Both the position numbers and the translations under genes were made by a program. From positions 1 to 6,110 of the forward strand of contig JAGLWX010000211.1 of NCBI GenBank assembly GCA_023133185.1: DNA of 6,110 nt, written 5' to 3'. This document shows, piece after piece, positions 1 through 5,863 of the stretch. Every line of letters begins with the position of its first letter. Position 1 is the first letter of the stretch. Below the pieces are notes generated by a model. The model saw only the letters and a program-made list of their open reading frames with translations. It was not told where the DNA came from and did not search any database. This stretch comes from Fidelibacterota bacterium (GTDB lineage Bacteria; Fidelibacterota; UBA2242).

Positions 1-725
1 CTGGAATCTTTGACGCCTGCATCACGTTTGAATGCCGACTCGATAAAATCTCCCGCCTGTCCGAATATCCCTGCTATGACGCCGATAACCAACATATCGC
101 TAAAACCTATAAATTCCGGTTTCCACCCCAGGTAATAAAAAATGATAACTGTCACGATTGCACCAATAAACCCGGCGATGCAACCCACCCAGGTTTTCCC
201 GGGGCTGATAGTCGGTGCGATTTTCTTTTTCCCCAGCCATTTTCCAAAGACATAAGCCAGCGAATCGCAAATCCAGATTGCCGCAAAAATCAGCATTAGC
301 AGTCTGCTTCCTTCCAGGTAATCGCCGCCAAATTGCCTCGGTATTTCTCTTAATACAATTAAAATGGAAAGCATAAAAGGCAGGTAGAGAAATCCTAAAA
401 TTGTAACCGCAGTATTGACGGTCGTATTTTCAATATTTTTGAAGAGGATAATAGCAAGGTATAATAAAAAGATCAGCATCATCAGTGGATATAGAAGTCC
501 CGGAGAATAATAAGAAACCGCAATCCAGGCAATTCCCGTTCCGATACCTCCGATTACCCAGGGTTGCAAGCCCTTCATCCGCATCAGGTTATAGAACTCA
601 ATCTGTCCGAGAACAGCGACCAAACCGACAAACACGGCAAAAGATGGTCCTCCTGCCCGTATTAAAAGTAGAATTGCCGGAATTCCCAGAACATTGATGA
701 TCATTCTCGTTGTAAAATTTGTCAT
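1..725 (-). CDS. cdsA: Phosphatidate cytidylyltransferase (CDP-diglyceride synthase), N-terminal 241 residues
   Basis: This integral inner-membrane enzyme makes CDP-diacylglycerol from phosphatidate and CTP, the branch point for bacterial phospholipids. The ATG is at 723-725 and the frame stays open to the window edge, so the C-terminus is missing; family members are about 265-285 residues, so roughly 25-45 are lost. The protein is mostly hydrophobic, with several predicted membrane segments (about 10-40, 55-95, 105-126, 141-160, 180-200 and 211-224). Family motifs are seen in order: Trp-Ile-Cys-Asp-Ser-x-Ala-Tyr (151-158), Gly-Lys-x-x-Gly-Lys (161-166), Ile-Ser-Pro-Gly-Lys-Thr-Trp (173-179), and the start of the CDS signature, Ser-Ala-Phe-Lys-Arg-Asp-Ala-Gly-Val-Lys-Asp-Ser (230-241), where the window cuts it. 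Val180 follows KTW where I expect Glu in most homologues. A Shine-Dalgarno lies 7 nt upstream. It follows rlpA after a 242-bp gap and probably has its own promoter. Confidence 0.93.
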   Translation of the reverse strand, partial: MTNFTTRMIINVLGIPAILLLIRAGGPSFAVFVGLVAVLGQIEFYNLMRMKGLQPWVIGGIGTGIAWIAVSYYSPGLLYPLMMLIFLLYLAIILFKNIENTTVNTAVTILGFLYLPFMLSILIVLREIPRQFGGDYLEGSRLLMLIFAAIWICDSLAYVFGKWLGKKKIAPTISPGKTWVGCIAGFIGAIVTVIIFYYLGWKPEFIGFSDMLVIGVIAGIFGQAGDFIESAFKRDAGVKDS

Positions 726-732
726 CCCTTTA

Positions 733-737
733 TCCTT
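733..737 (-). promoter_or_regulatory. Shine-Dalgarno of cdsA
   Basis: On the minus strand the sequence AAGGA lies 7 nt upstream of the cdsA ATG. It is the clearest ribosome binding site in the window; most other starts here have none or sit inside an upstream gene. It supports the ATG at 723-725 as the cdsA start. Confidence 0.6.
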
Positions 738-764
738 TATATGAAAGTTAAAAGTGATTAAAAG

Positions 765-792
765 TTTATAGTAATCTCGATATCATTGGTAA
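765..792 (-). promoter_or_regulatory. Possible promoter of cdsA (weak)
   Basis: On the minus strand, TTACCA (787-792) and TATAAA (765-770) are separated by 16 bp and lie about 40 bp upstream of the cdsA start. Both boxes depart from the sigma-70 consensus and the region is AT-rich, so the match could be chance. The position, after a 242-bp gap and directly beside a set of 11-bp direct repeats, makes a start site for cdsA plausible. Nothing else in the sequence confirms it. Confidence 0.28.
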
Positions 793-793
793 T

Positions 794-837
794 TAGTCAT
801 TCAATGGTCATTCAATAGTCATTAAGTTGTCATTCAA
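794..837. repeat. Four tandem 11-bp direct repeats upstream of cdsA
   Basis: Four consecutive 11-bp units run 794-804, 805-815, 816-826 and 827-837. On the plus strand they read tagtcattcaa, tggtcattcaa, tagtcattaag and ttgtcattcaa. On the minus strand the consensus is TTGAATGACNA. The period is close to one helical turn, so all copies face the same side of the DNA, and the array ends 1 bp from the putative -35 box of cdsA. It could be a set of protein-binding sites, or expansion of a GTCATTC-containing dispersed repeat by slippage. The sequence alone does not decide between these. Confidence 0.75.
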
Positions 838-866
838 TTGTAAAGTGACAGCGCAGCGAATGACAA
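827..866. repeat. Inverted repeat with 9-bp arms (REP-like element)
   Basis: The arm ttgtcattc (827-835) is the exact inverse of gaatgacaa (858-866), separated by 22 nt that include gacagcgcagcg. The left arm is also the last copy of the 11-bp direct repeat. The layout (GTCATTC, a GC-rich centre with agcgcagcga, then GAATGAC) resembles small palindromic elements scattered between genes in many bacteria. No T-run follows on either strand, so it is not an obvious intrinsic terminator. Confidence 0.5.
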
Positions 867-885
867 TACAATATCCCATTACTCC

Positions 886-933
886 TTCAGAAATCCTACG
901 GATCATCTTTTCCCAACGGGACTCCTGCTGGAG
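886..933. repeat. Cluster of consecutive mini-hairpins, probably a degenerate dispersed repeat
   Basis: Three perfect short hairpins stand in a row: atcc-tac-ggat (893-903), tccc-aac-ggga (911-921) and ctcc-tgct-ggag (922-933). On the minus strand a fourth, wobble-paired one (TTC-TGAA-GGA, 886-895) overlaps the first. Each has a 3-4 bp stem ending in CC/GG and a 3-4 nt loop. The pattern recalls intergenic repeats built from CTCCGNAGGAG-like units in FCB-group genomes; that link is from memory. The stretch has no convincing coding potential. Confidence 0.4.
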
Positions 934-945
934 CATGCTTCGTTG

Positions 946-965
946 TCCACACCAGTTGTGATGGA
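946..965 (-). other. Hairpin just after the rlpA stop, no T-tract
   Basis: Two bases after the rlpA stop codon, tcca-cac pairs with gtg-a-tgga: seven base pairs with one bulged base and a 5-nt loop. It sits where a transcript end or processing site would be expected. No run of T follows on the minus strand, so I do not call it a rho-independent terminator. It may be part of the adjacent repeat cluster or a stem protecting the mRNA 3' end. Confidence 0.25.
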
Positions 966-967
966 AG

Positions 968-1450
968 TTATTCATGATGTTTGGTCTCTCCTGTTCCCCA
1001 TTTGACTACGGTTACGCGTACTTTTCCGACGCCATGTATAGTTAGCCCGAGTTTTACCGCGGCGCCGTAGGATAGATCAATATCACGTCCCGCAATATAA
1101 GGTCCGCGATCATTTATCCTGACATTCACGGATTTTCCTGTTTTTGAATAGGTTACTTTTAATACCGTTCCAAAGGGCAGCGTCTTGTGGGCGGCAGTCA
1201 TTGCATTTTTGTCGAATATCTCACCGTTGGCAGACTTTTTCCCGTGAAATCCATCGTTATGACCGTAATATGAAGCCGTAAATACAGCAGTATGCTGAGA
1301 TCCTTTGATCAGCAATGGCGGAGGTTTTTGTCTTGATTGTTTTTGGCCGGATGAATTTTTTGGTTTTGCCGGTTGAGGCGAATAGTGATATCGCGGCGCC
1401 GACGTACAGGAAAACATGAATATTATCCCAATGATAATCAAATTTCTCAT
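968..1450 (-). CDS. rlpA: RlpA-type septal ring lytic transglycosylase / rare lipoprotein A, short form
   Basis: RlpA proteins are outer-membrane lipoproteins with a double-psi beta-barrel domain; the Pseudomonas enzyme cleaves peptidoglycan glycan strands stripped of stem peptides, and it acts at the septum. The N-terminus has a hydrophobic signal (residues 4-14) and a plausible lipobox, Met-Phe-Ser-Cys, giving lipidated Cys15. A Pro/Lys/Gln/Ser-rich linker spans about 18-50. The barrel (about 55-152) carries the usual signatures: Thr-Ala-Ser-Tyr-Tyr-Gly (58-63), Phe-His-Gly (68-70), Ser-Ala-Asn-Gly-Glu-x-Phe-Asp (73-80), Thr-Ala-Ala-His-Lys-Thr-Leu-Pro-Phe-Gly-Thr (85-95), Asn-Asp-Arg-Gly-Pro (113-117) and Ile-Asp-Leu-Ser (124-127). 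His88 and Asp114 match the conserved active-site pair. At 160 residues it ends just after the barrel and lacks the C-terminal SPOR domain of E. coli RlpA. The ATG overlaps the pyrD stop (ATGA), which suggests coupled translation. Confidence 0.93.
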   Translation of the reverse strand: MRNLIIIGIIFMFSCTSAPRYHYSPQPAKPKNSSGQKQSRQKPPPLLIKGSQHTAVFTASYYGHNDGFHGKKSANGEIFDKNAMTAAHKTLPFGTVLKVTYSKTGKSVNVRINDRGPYIAGRDIDLSYGAAVKLGLTIHGVGKVRVTVVKWGTGETKHHE

Positions 1451-2361
1451 ACCAGCGCCTGTCCGATAATTTCTTGTAATGATGTCAGGTTGTATTGTGT
1501 CATATATTGCTCTATAAAGTTTAATATTTCGTAGATAGCGCAGGGATTATAGAAGTTTACTGTTCCTAACTGAACCGCAGATGCGCCGGCTAACATAAAT
1601 TCAATAACGTCTTCCCCATTACTGATACCGCCAATACCGATAATCGGGATATCAATAACTTTTCGGGCTTTGATAATGTGCGCCAGAGCAACCGGTTTTA
1701 TCGCCGGTCCCGATAAACCGCCAATGACGGTATTGATTTTCGGTTTGCGTGTGTGAATATCAATCGCTGCTCCATATAACGTATTGATCATCGAAACCGC
1801 ATCAGCATTGCATTCCTGAACGATTTCCGCCATTTGAGCAATATTAGTAACATTCGGCGATAATTTGACGATTAGATAACGGTCTGTTTTATCTCGTAAT
1901 TTCTGTGTCAGATGCCGTAGAACGTCCGGATCCGTACCAAAAGCTATCCCTCCTTCTTTCACATTCGGACAGGAAACATTGATCTCATAGGCGGAAATCC
2001 ATTTTTCATTGTCAAGCGCTTTAATAACATCACAGAATTCTTCTTCTGTACGGGCGGCGATATTAATAATAACCTTACAGCTTAGCTGACTCAGATACGG
2101 CGCTTTTTCTCTCAAAAAGGCTTCTAAACCAATATTCGCCAGACCAATTGAATTTATCATGCCCGAAGGAGTTTCAACAATTCTGGGAGGCGGATTACCG
2201 ATTCGTGGTTCCAGGCTTAGTGATTTGGTGACTATACCTCCGAAGCGATTAACATCAACAACTTCAGAAGCCTCATCACCATAGCCAAAGGTTCCCGACG
2301 CCGTAAAAACCGGATTCGCTATTTTCAAGCCTTTACCAAGATCTATTGATAAATCATTCAT
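1447..2361 (-). CDS. pyrD: Dihydroorotate dehydrogenase, type 1B catalytic subunit (PyrD)
   Basis: This FMN enzyme oxidises dihydroorotate to orotate in pyrimidine synthesis; in type 1B the electrons pass through PyrK to NAD+. The TIM-barrel motifs are present (numbering from the ATG): Asn-Pro-x-x-x-Ala-Ser-Gly-Thr-Phe-Gly near 16-26, Lys-Ser-Leu-Ser-Leu-Glu-Pro-Arg (46-53), Gly-Asn-Pro-Pro-Pro-Arg (55-60), Asn-Ser-Ile-Gly-Leu-x-Asn (70-76), Ile-Asn-Val-Ser-Cys-Pro-Asn-Val-Lys (127-135) with the catalytic Cys131 of class 1 enzymes, and the FMN-phosphate site Gly-Ile-Gly-Gly-Ile-Ser (242-247) with Leu-Gly-Thr (266-268). Length, 304 residues, is normal. I chose the ATG at 2359-2361; a TTG one codon upstream (2362-2364) would add one residue and cannot be excluded. 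The start lies inside pyrK (8-bp overlap) and the stop overlaps the rlpA start. There is no strong Shine-Dalgarno, so translation is probably coupled to pyrK. Confidence 0.96.
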   Translation of the reverse strand: MNDLSIDLGKGLKIANPVFTASGTFGYGDEASEVVDVNRFGGIVTKSLSLEPRIGNPPPRIVETPSGMINSIGLANIGLEAFLREKAPYLSQLSCKVIINIAARTEEEFCDVIKALDNEKWISAYEINVSCPNVKEGGIAFGTDPDVLRHLTQKLRDKTDRYLIVKLSPNVTNIAQMAEIVQECNADAVSMINTLYGAAIDIHTRKPKINTVIGGLSGPAIKPVALAHIIKARKVIDIPIIGIGGISNGEDVIEFMLAGASAVQLGTVNFYNPCAIYEILNFIEQYMTQYNLTSLQEIIGQALV

Positions 2362-3136
2362 CAAATTCTACATCGTTAAGGTTAAATACCGGACCATCTT
2401 TACAAACGAGGGCATAATGTCCATTATATTTGCCGGACGTGGTTTTCACCACGCAACCCTGACATAAGCCCAATCCGCACGCCATGGTTTTTTCCAATGA
2501 TACATTTATTGTGACATTATCGGGAAATGAGATATTCTTTAATGCGCTCATCATCGAATCCGGTCCACAGACATTTAGAGAAACAGGATGCCTGATATTT
2601 TTTAGAAAATCTTCGAAATGTTCTATCACTGTGCCTTTAAATCCTTTTGAGCCGTCGTCCGTCGTTAGAATTAAATCGGATTTATCATCCTCAATAATCG
2701 GCAACTCGGATTTCGTTTTTGCGCCAATAAAAAAATGCGGTTTGATATTCCTTTTTACTAATTCGTCACGAAAAAACATCAACGGCGCAGCGCCAACGCC
2801 TCCTGCCAATAAAATGTATTCAATGGATTTATCTTCTGAAATAGTAAAACTGTTACCAAGAGGTCCTAATAATTTTATCTGATGCCCCATCTGCCACCTG
2901 CTCATCAGCGTTGTTTGTGAACCGATAACTTTATACAATATTAAGATCGATTTTCCCGAAACGCCTGCAATACTAAAGGGTCTTGGAAATAATTTTACAG
3001 AATCGGGGAAATAAATATTAACGAACTGCCCGGGCAAACATTGTCGGGCTATTTCAAGGACTTCAATCGTGGCAAGAAATATTTGATCAGCGATTTTCTG
3101 ATTGGACTGGACTATTCCGATAGTGACACATTTCAT
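2354..3136 (-). CDS. pyrK: Dihydroorotate dehydrogenase electron transfer subunit (PyrK)
   Basis: PyrK is the FAD- and [2Fe-2S]-containing partner of type 1B PyrD; it moves electrons from the FMN of PyrD to NAD+ in a PyrD2-PyrK2 heterotetramer in the cytoplasm. The ferredoxin-reductase fold is clear: FAD-binding barrel with Arg-Pro-Phe-Ser-Ile (52-56), Gly-Pro-Leu-Gly-Asn-Ser-Phe (91-97), nucleotide-binding Leu-Ala-Gly-Gly-Val-Gly-Ala-Ala-Pro-Leu (110-119), and Val-Cys-Gly-Pro-Asp-Ser-Met (189-195). The C-terminal iron-sulphur site has all four ligands, Cys220, Cys225, Cys228 and Cys245, in the C-x4-C-x2-C-x16-C order typical of PyrK. Its 260 residues are a normal length. The ATG at 3134-3136 is 19 bp after the TPR gene, with no Shine-Dalgarno in the AT-rich spacer. 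Adjacency to pyrD, with overlap, confirms PyrK over other reductases of this family such as anaerobic sulfite reductase or hydrogenase subunits. Confidence 0.96.
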   Translation of the reverse strand: MKCVTIGIVQSNQKIADQIFLATIEVLEIARQCLPGQFVNIYFPDSVKLFPRPFSIAGVSGKSILILYKVIGSQTTLMSRWQMGHQIKLLGPLGNSFTISEDKSIEYILLAGGVGAAPLMFFRDELVKRNIKPHFFIGAKTKSELPIIEDDKSDLILTTDDGSKGFKGTVIEHFEDFLKNIRHPVSLNVCGPDSMMSALKNISFPDNVTINVSLEKTMACGLGLCQGCVVKTTSGKYNGHYALVCKDGPVFNLNDVEFDE

Positions 3137-3155
3137 TATTAAAATGGCAATTTAT

Positions 3156-5069
3156 TTATTGTTCTTCCGATTGTTCTTCTTTTATTGGAACGTCTTCTTC
3201 GGGAGTTTCCTCTTCTAAATCCTCCTGCTCCAGGGATGTTGTATCAGGCGGCGGAGCATTCAAAGACAGTAAAATATCATTGAGTGTATTGTATTCAGGT
3301 TTTGCAAAATTGATATTCTCACTCTCAGGATATTGATTGATAAATGTATCGTACCATTTCATCGCATTATCGAGATCATAATATTTGTGATGATATATCC
3401 AGGCAATACTCAACACGCTTTTTTCAGCGTAATAGGTTGTGGGATATTGCGTATATATGGAATTAAAAACAGCTATCGATGAATCAACATTGACCTCAAA
3501 TAACTTTTCACCATCCCAAAACAGTTGACGCGCCATTATTTCCTCAGAGGGTATTACGGTCTCACGTTTTTCAATAAACGCTAAATACGGCGAATCCGGG
3601 TACAGCAACCTGAGTGTATCCAGATATGCACCAGACTTTATTGAATCCCCCTCATCATCGAACATATAATAAAGGGCGTATAATGTCTTATCCCGAAACA
3701 TGTTAAAATATTTGGATCTATTAATTTTATGAAAATATGTAACAGCGCTATCAACCTGTTCAAAGTTAAAATAATAGAGTTCGGCTATTTCATAAAGCGA
3801 TTTATAGTAATCATTATATACTGCTGAAGTATCGATGTTTTTCCGTCGCTCTTCTTCATGAAGTTCGATAGCTTTTTTTAGGTCTTCGGGACGGGCGTCA
3901 TCTTCTATAGTGATTTGGGTACTGTCAACGATACCTCTTAGAGATCGATCAAAAGGCTCTACTATCTCCCACGCCTTCTTAAGCTGCTTTTGAATATTGA
4001 AAAACCGTTTGATCTCCGAAGCTTTATTCTGAGCGTCAAATGCGTACCGGGAATTCTTATCTTCACGTTTGACCTGTGAAAACTGTTTCTGGGCTTTATC
4101 ATAGTCATGAAAATGAACCATATTTAAAATACCCACCTGATAATATGCCTCTGCTGAAACAGGTTTTCCTGAATATTTTTCGGTAATTTGGCTAAAGCGT
4201 AAGGACGCCGCTTCAAAATCGTCTTCGGCAATATATAGCAGTCCTAATTGGTATTCGAGATCACCCCAGATATTTTCATTGCTAATATTGTTAAGTTTGG
4301 TATTGATCAGTTCACGTGCTTCATCAAACTTGCCCGATTCACGGTAAATACGTGCAAGCAGAATCTGCATCCGGTCTTTTAATTCATTGGTGGGAGAATA
4401 TTTACTAACATTTTTCAGGTTATCGATTGCAAGGTCTATCTGATTCCTTAACAGATTAATCTCCGCAATATTAAATTGTGCCTGGGCGGCTATCGGCAGA
4501 TCGCGTCCGGTCTTAGTCGTTTTTCCGTAATATTGCAGCGCAGAATCAAGGGTATTCGAGGATTGATAGAGTTCTGCAATCGCAAAAAATATTTCTGCTT
4601 TCATCTCAGGATTTTTTACCCGTCGCACCGATCGGTTTAACTGATGTAAAGCCAGCTCTTTCTCACCAAGTTTCCAGAGGCAGCGTCCGTACCATATCTC
4701 TGCCTGCGGACGTAATTCACTGGCAGGATAGTTTGCAAAATATTCTTCAAAATTTCTTTTGGCAGCCGAAAAGTCCATCTTATAATAATTTGACATCGCT
4801 ATTATATACGATGCATCATCTGTCCAGCGGCTATCGGGATAATTGGCAATTACTTTATTCGCTTTTTCTATGGCGCTGTTAAATTTTTTCCTTATACCGA
4901 TAGAAATTTTTCCATCCTCTGCACTTTCAAGCTCCTTTTTGCCTTCTTTAAAATATTGCTCGGCGTTATAAAACGTATTGAAATATGCGCAGCGATGCGA
5001 GAATAGGATAAAAAAACCAATAATTAAGGTTATTGAAATATTTTGAAGCGTTTTTAACAATATTTTCAC
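3156..5069 (-). CDS. Large TPR-repeat exported protein, possible lipoprotein; function unknown
   Basis: I do not recognise a named gene. The 637-residue product starts at a GTG (5067-5069), the only plausible start for the N-terminal hydrophobic segment (about 10-24), which ends near Cys27. After Cys27 comes Ala-Tyr-Phe-Asn-Thr-Phe-Tyr-Asn-Ala. The rest is largely helical, with TPR-like units marked by Tyr-Pro turns at about 77-78, 113-114, 490-491, 542-543 and 580-581, and Ala/Tyr-rich helix pairs at about 84-145, 155-215, 235-295 and 305-335. Residues 352-410 are charged and low in TPR signal. The last 26 residues (612-637) are half Glu/Asp. The BamD/YbgF-like arrangement suggests an envelope scaffold, perhaps in outer-membrane assembly or transport, but this is inference. 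Arg at the position before Cys27 is not a normal lipobox. It lies 11 bp after cobB and 19 bp before pyrK, so it is probably co-transcribed with both. Confidence 0.85.
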   Translation of the reverse strand: MKILLKTLQNISITLIIGFFILFSHRCAYFNTFYNAEQYFKEGKKELESAEDGKISIGIRKKFNSAIEKANKVIANYPDSRWTDDASYIIAMSNYYKMDFSAAKRNFEEYFANYPASELRPQAEIWYGRCLWKLGEKELALHQLNRSVRRVKNPEMKAEIFFAIAELYQSSNTLDSALQYYGKTTKTGRDLPIAAQAQFNIAEINLLRNQIDLAIDNLKNVSKYSPTNELKDRMQILLARIYRESGKFDEARELINTKLNNISNENIWGDLEYQLGLLYIAEDDFEAASLRFSQITEKYSGKPVSAEAYYQVGILNMVHFHDYDKAQKQFSQVKREDKNSRYAFDAQNKASEIKRFFNIQKQLKKAWEIVEPFDRSLRGIVDSTQITIEDDARPEDLKKAIELHEEERRKNIDTSAVYNDYYKSLYEIAELYYFNFEQVDSAVTYFHKINRSKYFNMFRDKTLYALYYMFDDEGDSIKSGAYLDTLRLLYPDSPYLAFIEKRETVIPSEEIMARQLFWDGEKLFEVNVDSSIAVFNSIYTQYPTTYYAEKSVLSIAWIYHHKYYDLDNAMKWYDTFINQYPESENINFAKPEYNTLNDILLSLNAPPPDTTSLEQEDLEEETPEEDVPIKEEQSEEQ

Positions 5070-5080
5070 AATCGAATTTT

Positions 5081-5863
5081 TTAACGAACCGTTTGCCGAT
5101 TATTAGATAAAATCTCTTTTAAATCTTCAACGAACATTGGTAAAATATCTCCCGAAAGACCTTCGAAACGAAGACTAACAATGTCACTGATTGCCGTTTG
5201 ATTGGGATTAATTTCAATCAGGTATGAACCATTCTGTTTAGCATGGCGAGGTAAATCAGAAGCGGGAGCGACTTGCGCTGAAGTGCCAACTGATAAAAAG
5301 ACTTCGGACCGAATCGCCGCTTGATAAGCTTTCTTTATACTTTCTTCTGGTAATTGTTCGCCAAACCAAACTACATTGGGACGGATCAATCCACCGCAGA
5401 AACAGTGTGGGATATGATTGGAATTATGCCGGTAGATCTCGTCAAATTCTTCATGAGAAAATTGCCGATTGCAATTGATACAATAATTTTCCATGATATT
5501 ACCGTGAAGTTCTATGACATCTGTGCTGCCGGCGCGCTGATGTAAGCCATCAACGTTCTGGGTTATCAGGCTGAAATCTTCCGTCAAATCCTGAAGTTCT
5601 TTAAGGGCATAATGACCCGGATTGGGATTAGATTTATCGATAATTTCACGCCGGTGGTGATACCATTCCGAAACAATGGCGGTATTGTTATAAAAGGCTT
5701 CGAAGCTTGCCATCTCATGAGGTGATAATTTCGTCCAAAGACCTTCTTCGCCTCGAAATGTCGGTATTCCACTTTCCGCGGATACACCGGCTCCGGTTAA
5801 AACTGCTATCCGTTTCGCATTTTTTAATCGCTGAATTGCCTCATCATTTTTCAGGATATTCAT
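5081..5863 (-). CDS. cobB: NAD-dependent protein deacylase, sirtuin (CobB/Sir2), class III-like
   Basis: Sirtuins remove acyl groups from protein lysines, consuming NAD+ and releasing nicotinamide and O-acyl-ADP-ribose. The Rossmann fold and catalytic motifs are complete: Gly-Ala-Gly-Val-Ser-Ala-Glu-Ser-Gly-Ile-Pro-Thr-Phe-Arg (24-37), Gln-Asn-Val-Asp-Gly-Leu-His (102-108), general base His120 in Glu-Leu-His-Gly (118-121), and Val-Val-Trp-Phe-Gly-Glu (164-169). The zinc module has Cys128 and Cys131, then Cys154 and Cys156 in a Cys-Phe-Cys-Gly-Gly context. Tyr68-x-x-Arg71 matches the Tyr/Arg pair that binds acidic acyl chains in SIRT5 and E. coli CobB, so desuccinylase or demalonylase activity is likely besides deacetylation. 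At 260 residues it is full length. The ATG at 5861-5863 follows a weak GAAAG about 9 nt upstream. It is the first complete gene of a run of closely spaced genes, 59 bp after the glucan phosphorylase stop. Confidence 0.95.
   Translation of the reverse strand: MNILKNDEAIQRLKNAKRIAVLTGAGVSAESGIPTFRGEEGLWTKLSPHEMASFEAFYNNTAIVSEWYHHRREIIDKSNPNPGHYALKELQDLTEDFSLITQNVDGLHQRAGSTDVIELHGNIMENYCINCNRQFSHEEFDEIYRHNSNHIPHCFCGGLIRPNVVWFGEQLPEESIKKAYQAAIRSEVFLSVGTSAQVAPASDLPRHAKQNGSYLIEINPNQTAISDIVSLRFEGLSGDILPMFVEDLKEILSNNRQTVR

Noticed and set aside
485..697. Plus-strand open frame of 70 codons
   Set aside because: It lies opposite the well-supported cdsA frame, has a composition typical of an antisense shadow and matches no family I know.
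794..837. CRISPR array
   Set aside because: The units are 11 bp and directly adjacent, with no spacers and no cas genes nearby.
808..936. Minus-strand frame of 42 codons in the rlpA-cdsA gap
   Set aside because: It is made of the mini-hairpin cluster, the inverted repeat and part of the 11-bp repeats, has no Shine-Dalgarno and resembles no protein I know. Repeat-derived open frames of this size are common.
914..945. Intrinsic terminator formed by caacg (914-918) pairing with cgttg (941-945)
   Set aside because: The outer 5-bp arms enclose uneven internal loops and no T-run follows on either strand. The region is better described as consecutive small hairpins.
2484..2882. Plus-strand open frame of 132 codons
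   Set aside because: It is fully antisense to pyrK, whose FAD, NAD and iron-sulphur motifs are intact. The translated product shows no recognisable motif.
5354..5545. Plus-strand open frame of 63 codons
   Set aside because: It is antisense to the zinc-module region of the sirtuin and has no independent support.
5584..5787. Minus-strand open frame of 67 codons in another frame inside the sirtuin gene
   Set aside because: It sits entirely within the sirtuin coding sequence in a different frame; the sirtuin frame carries all the conserved motifs.
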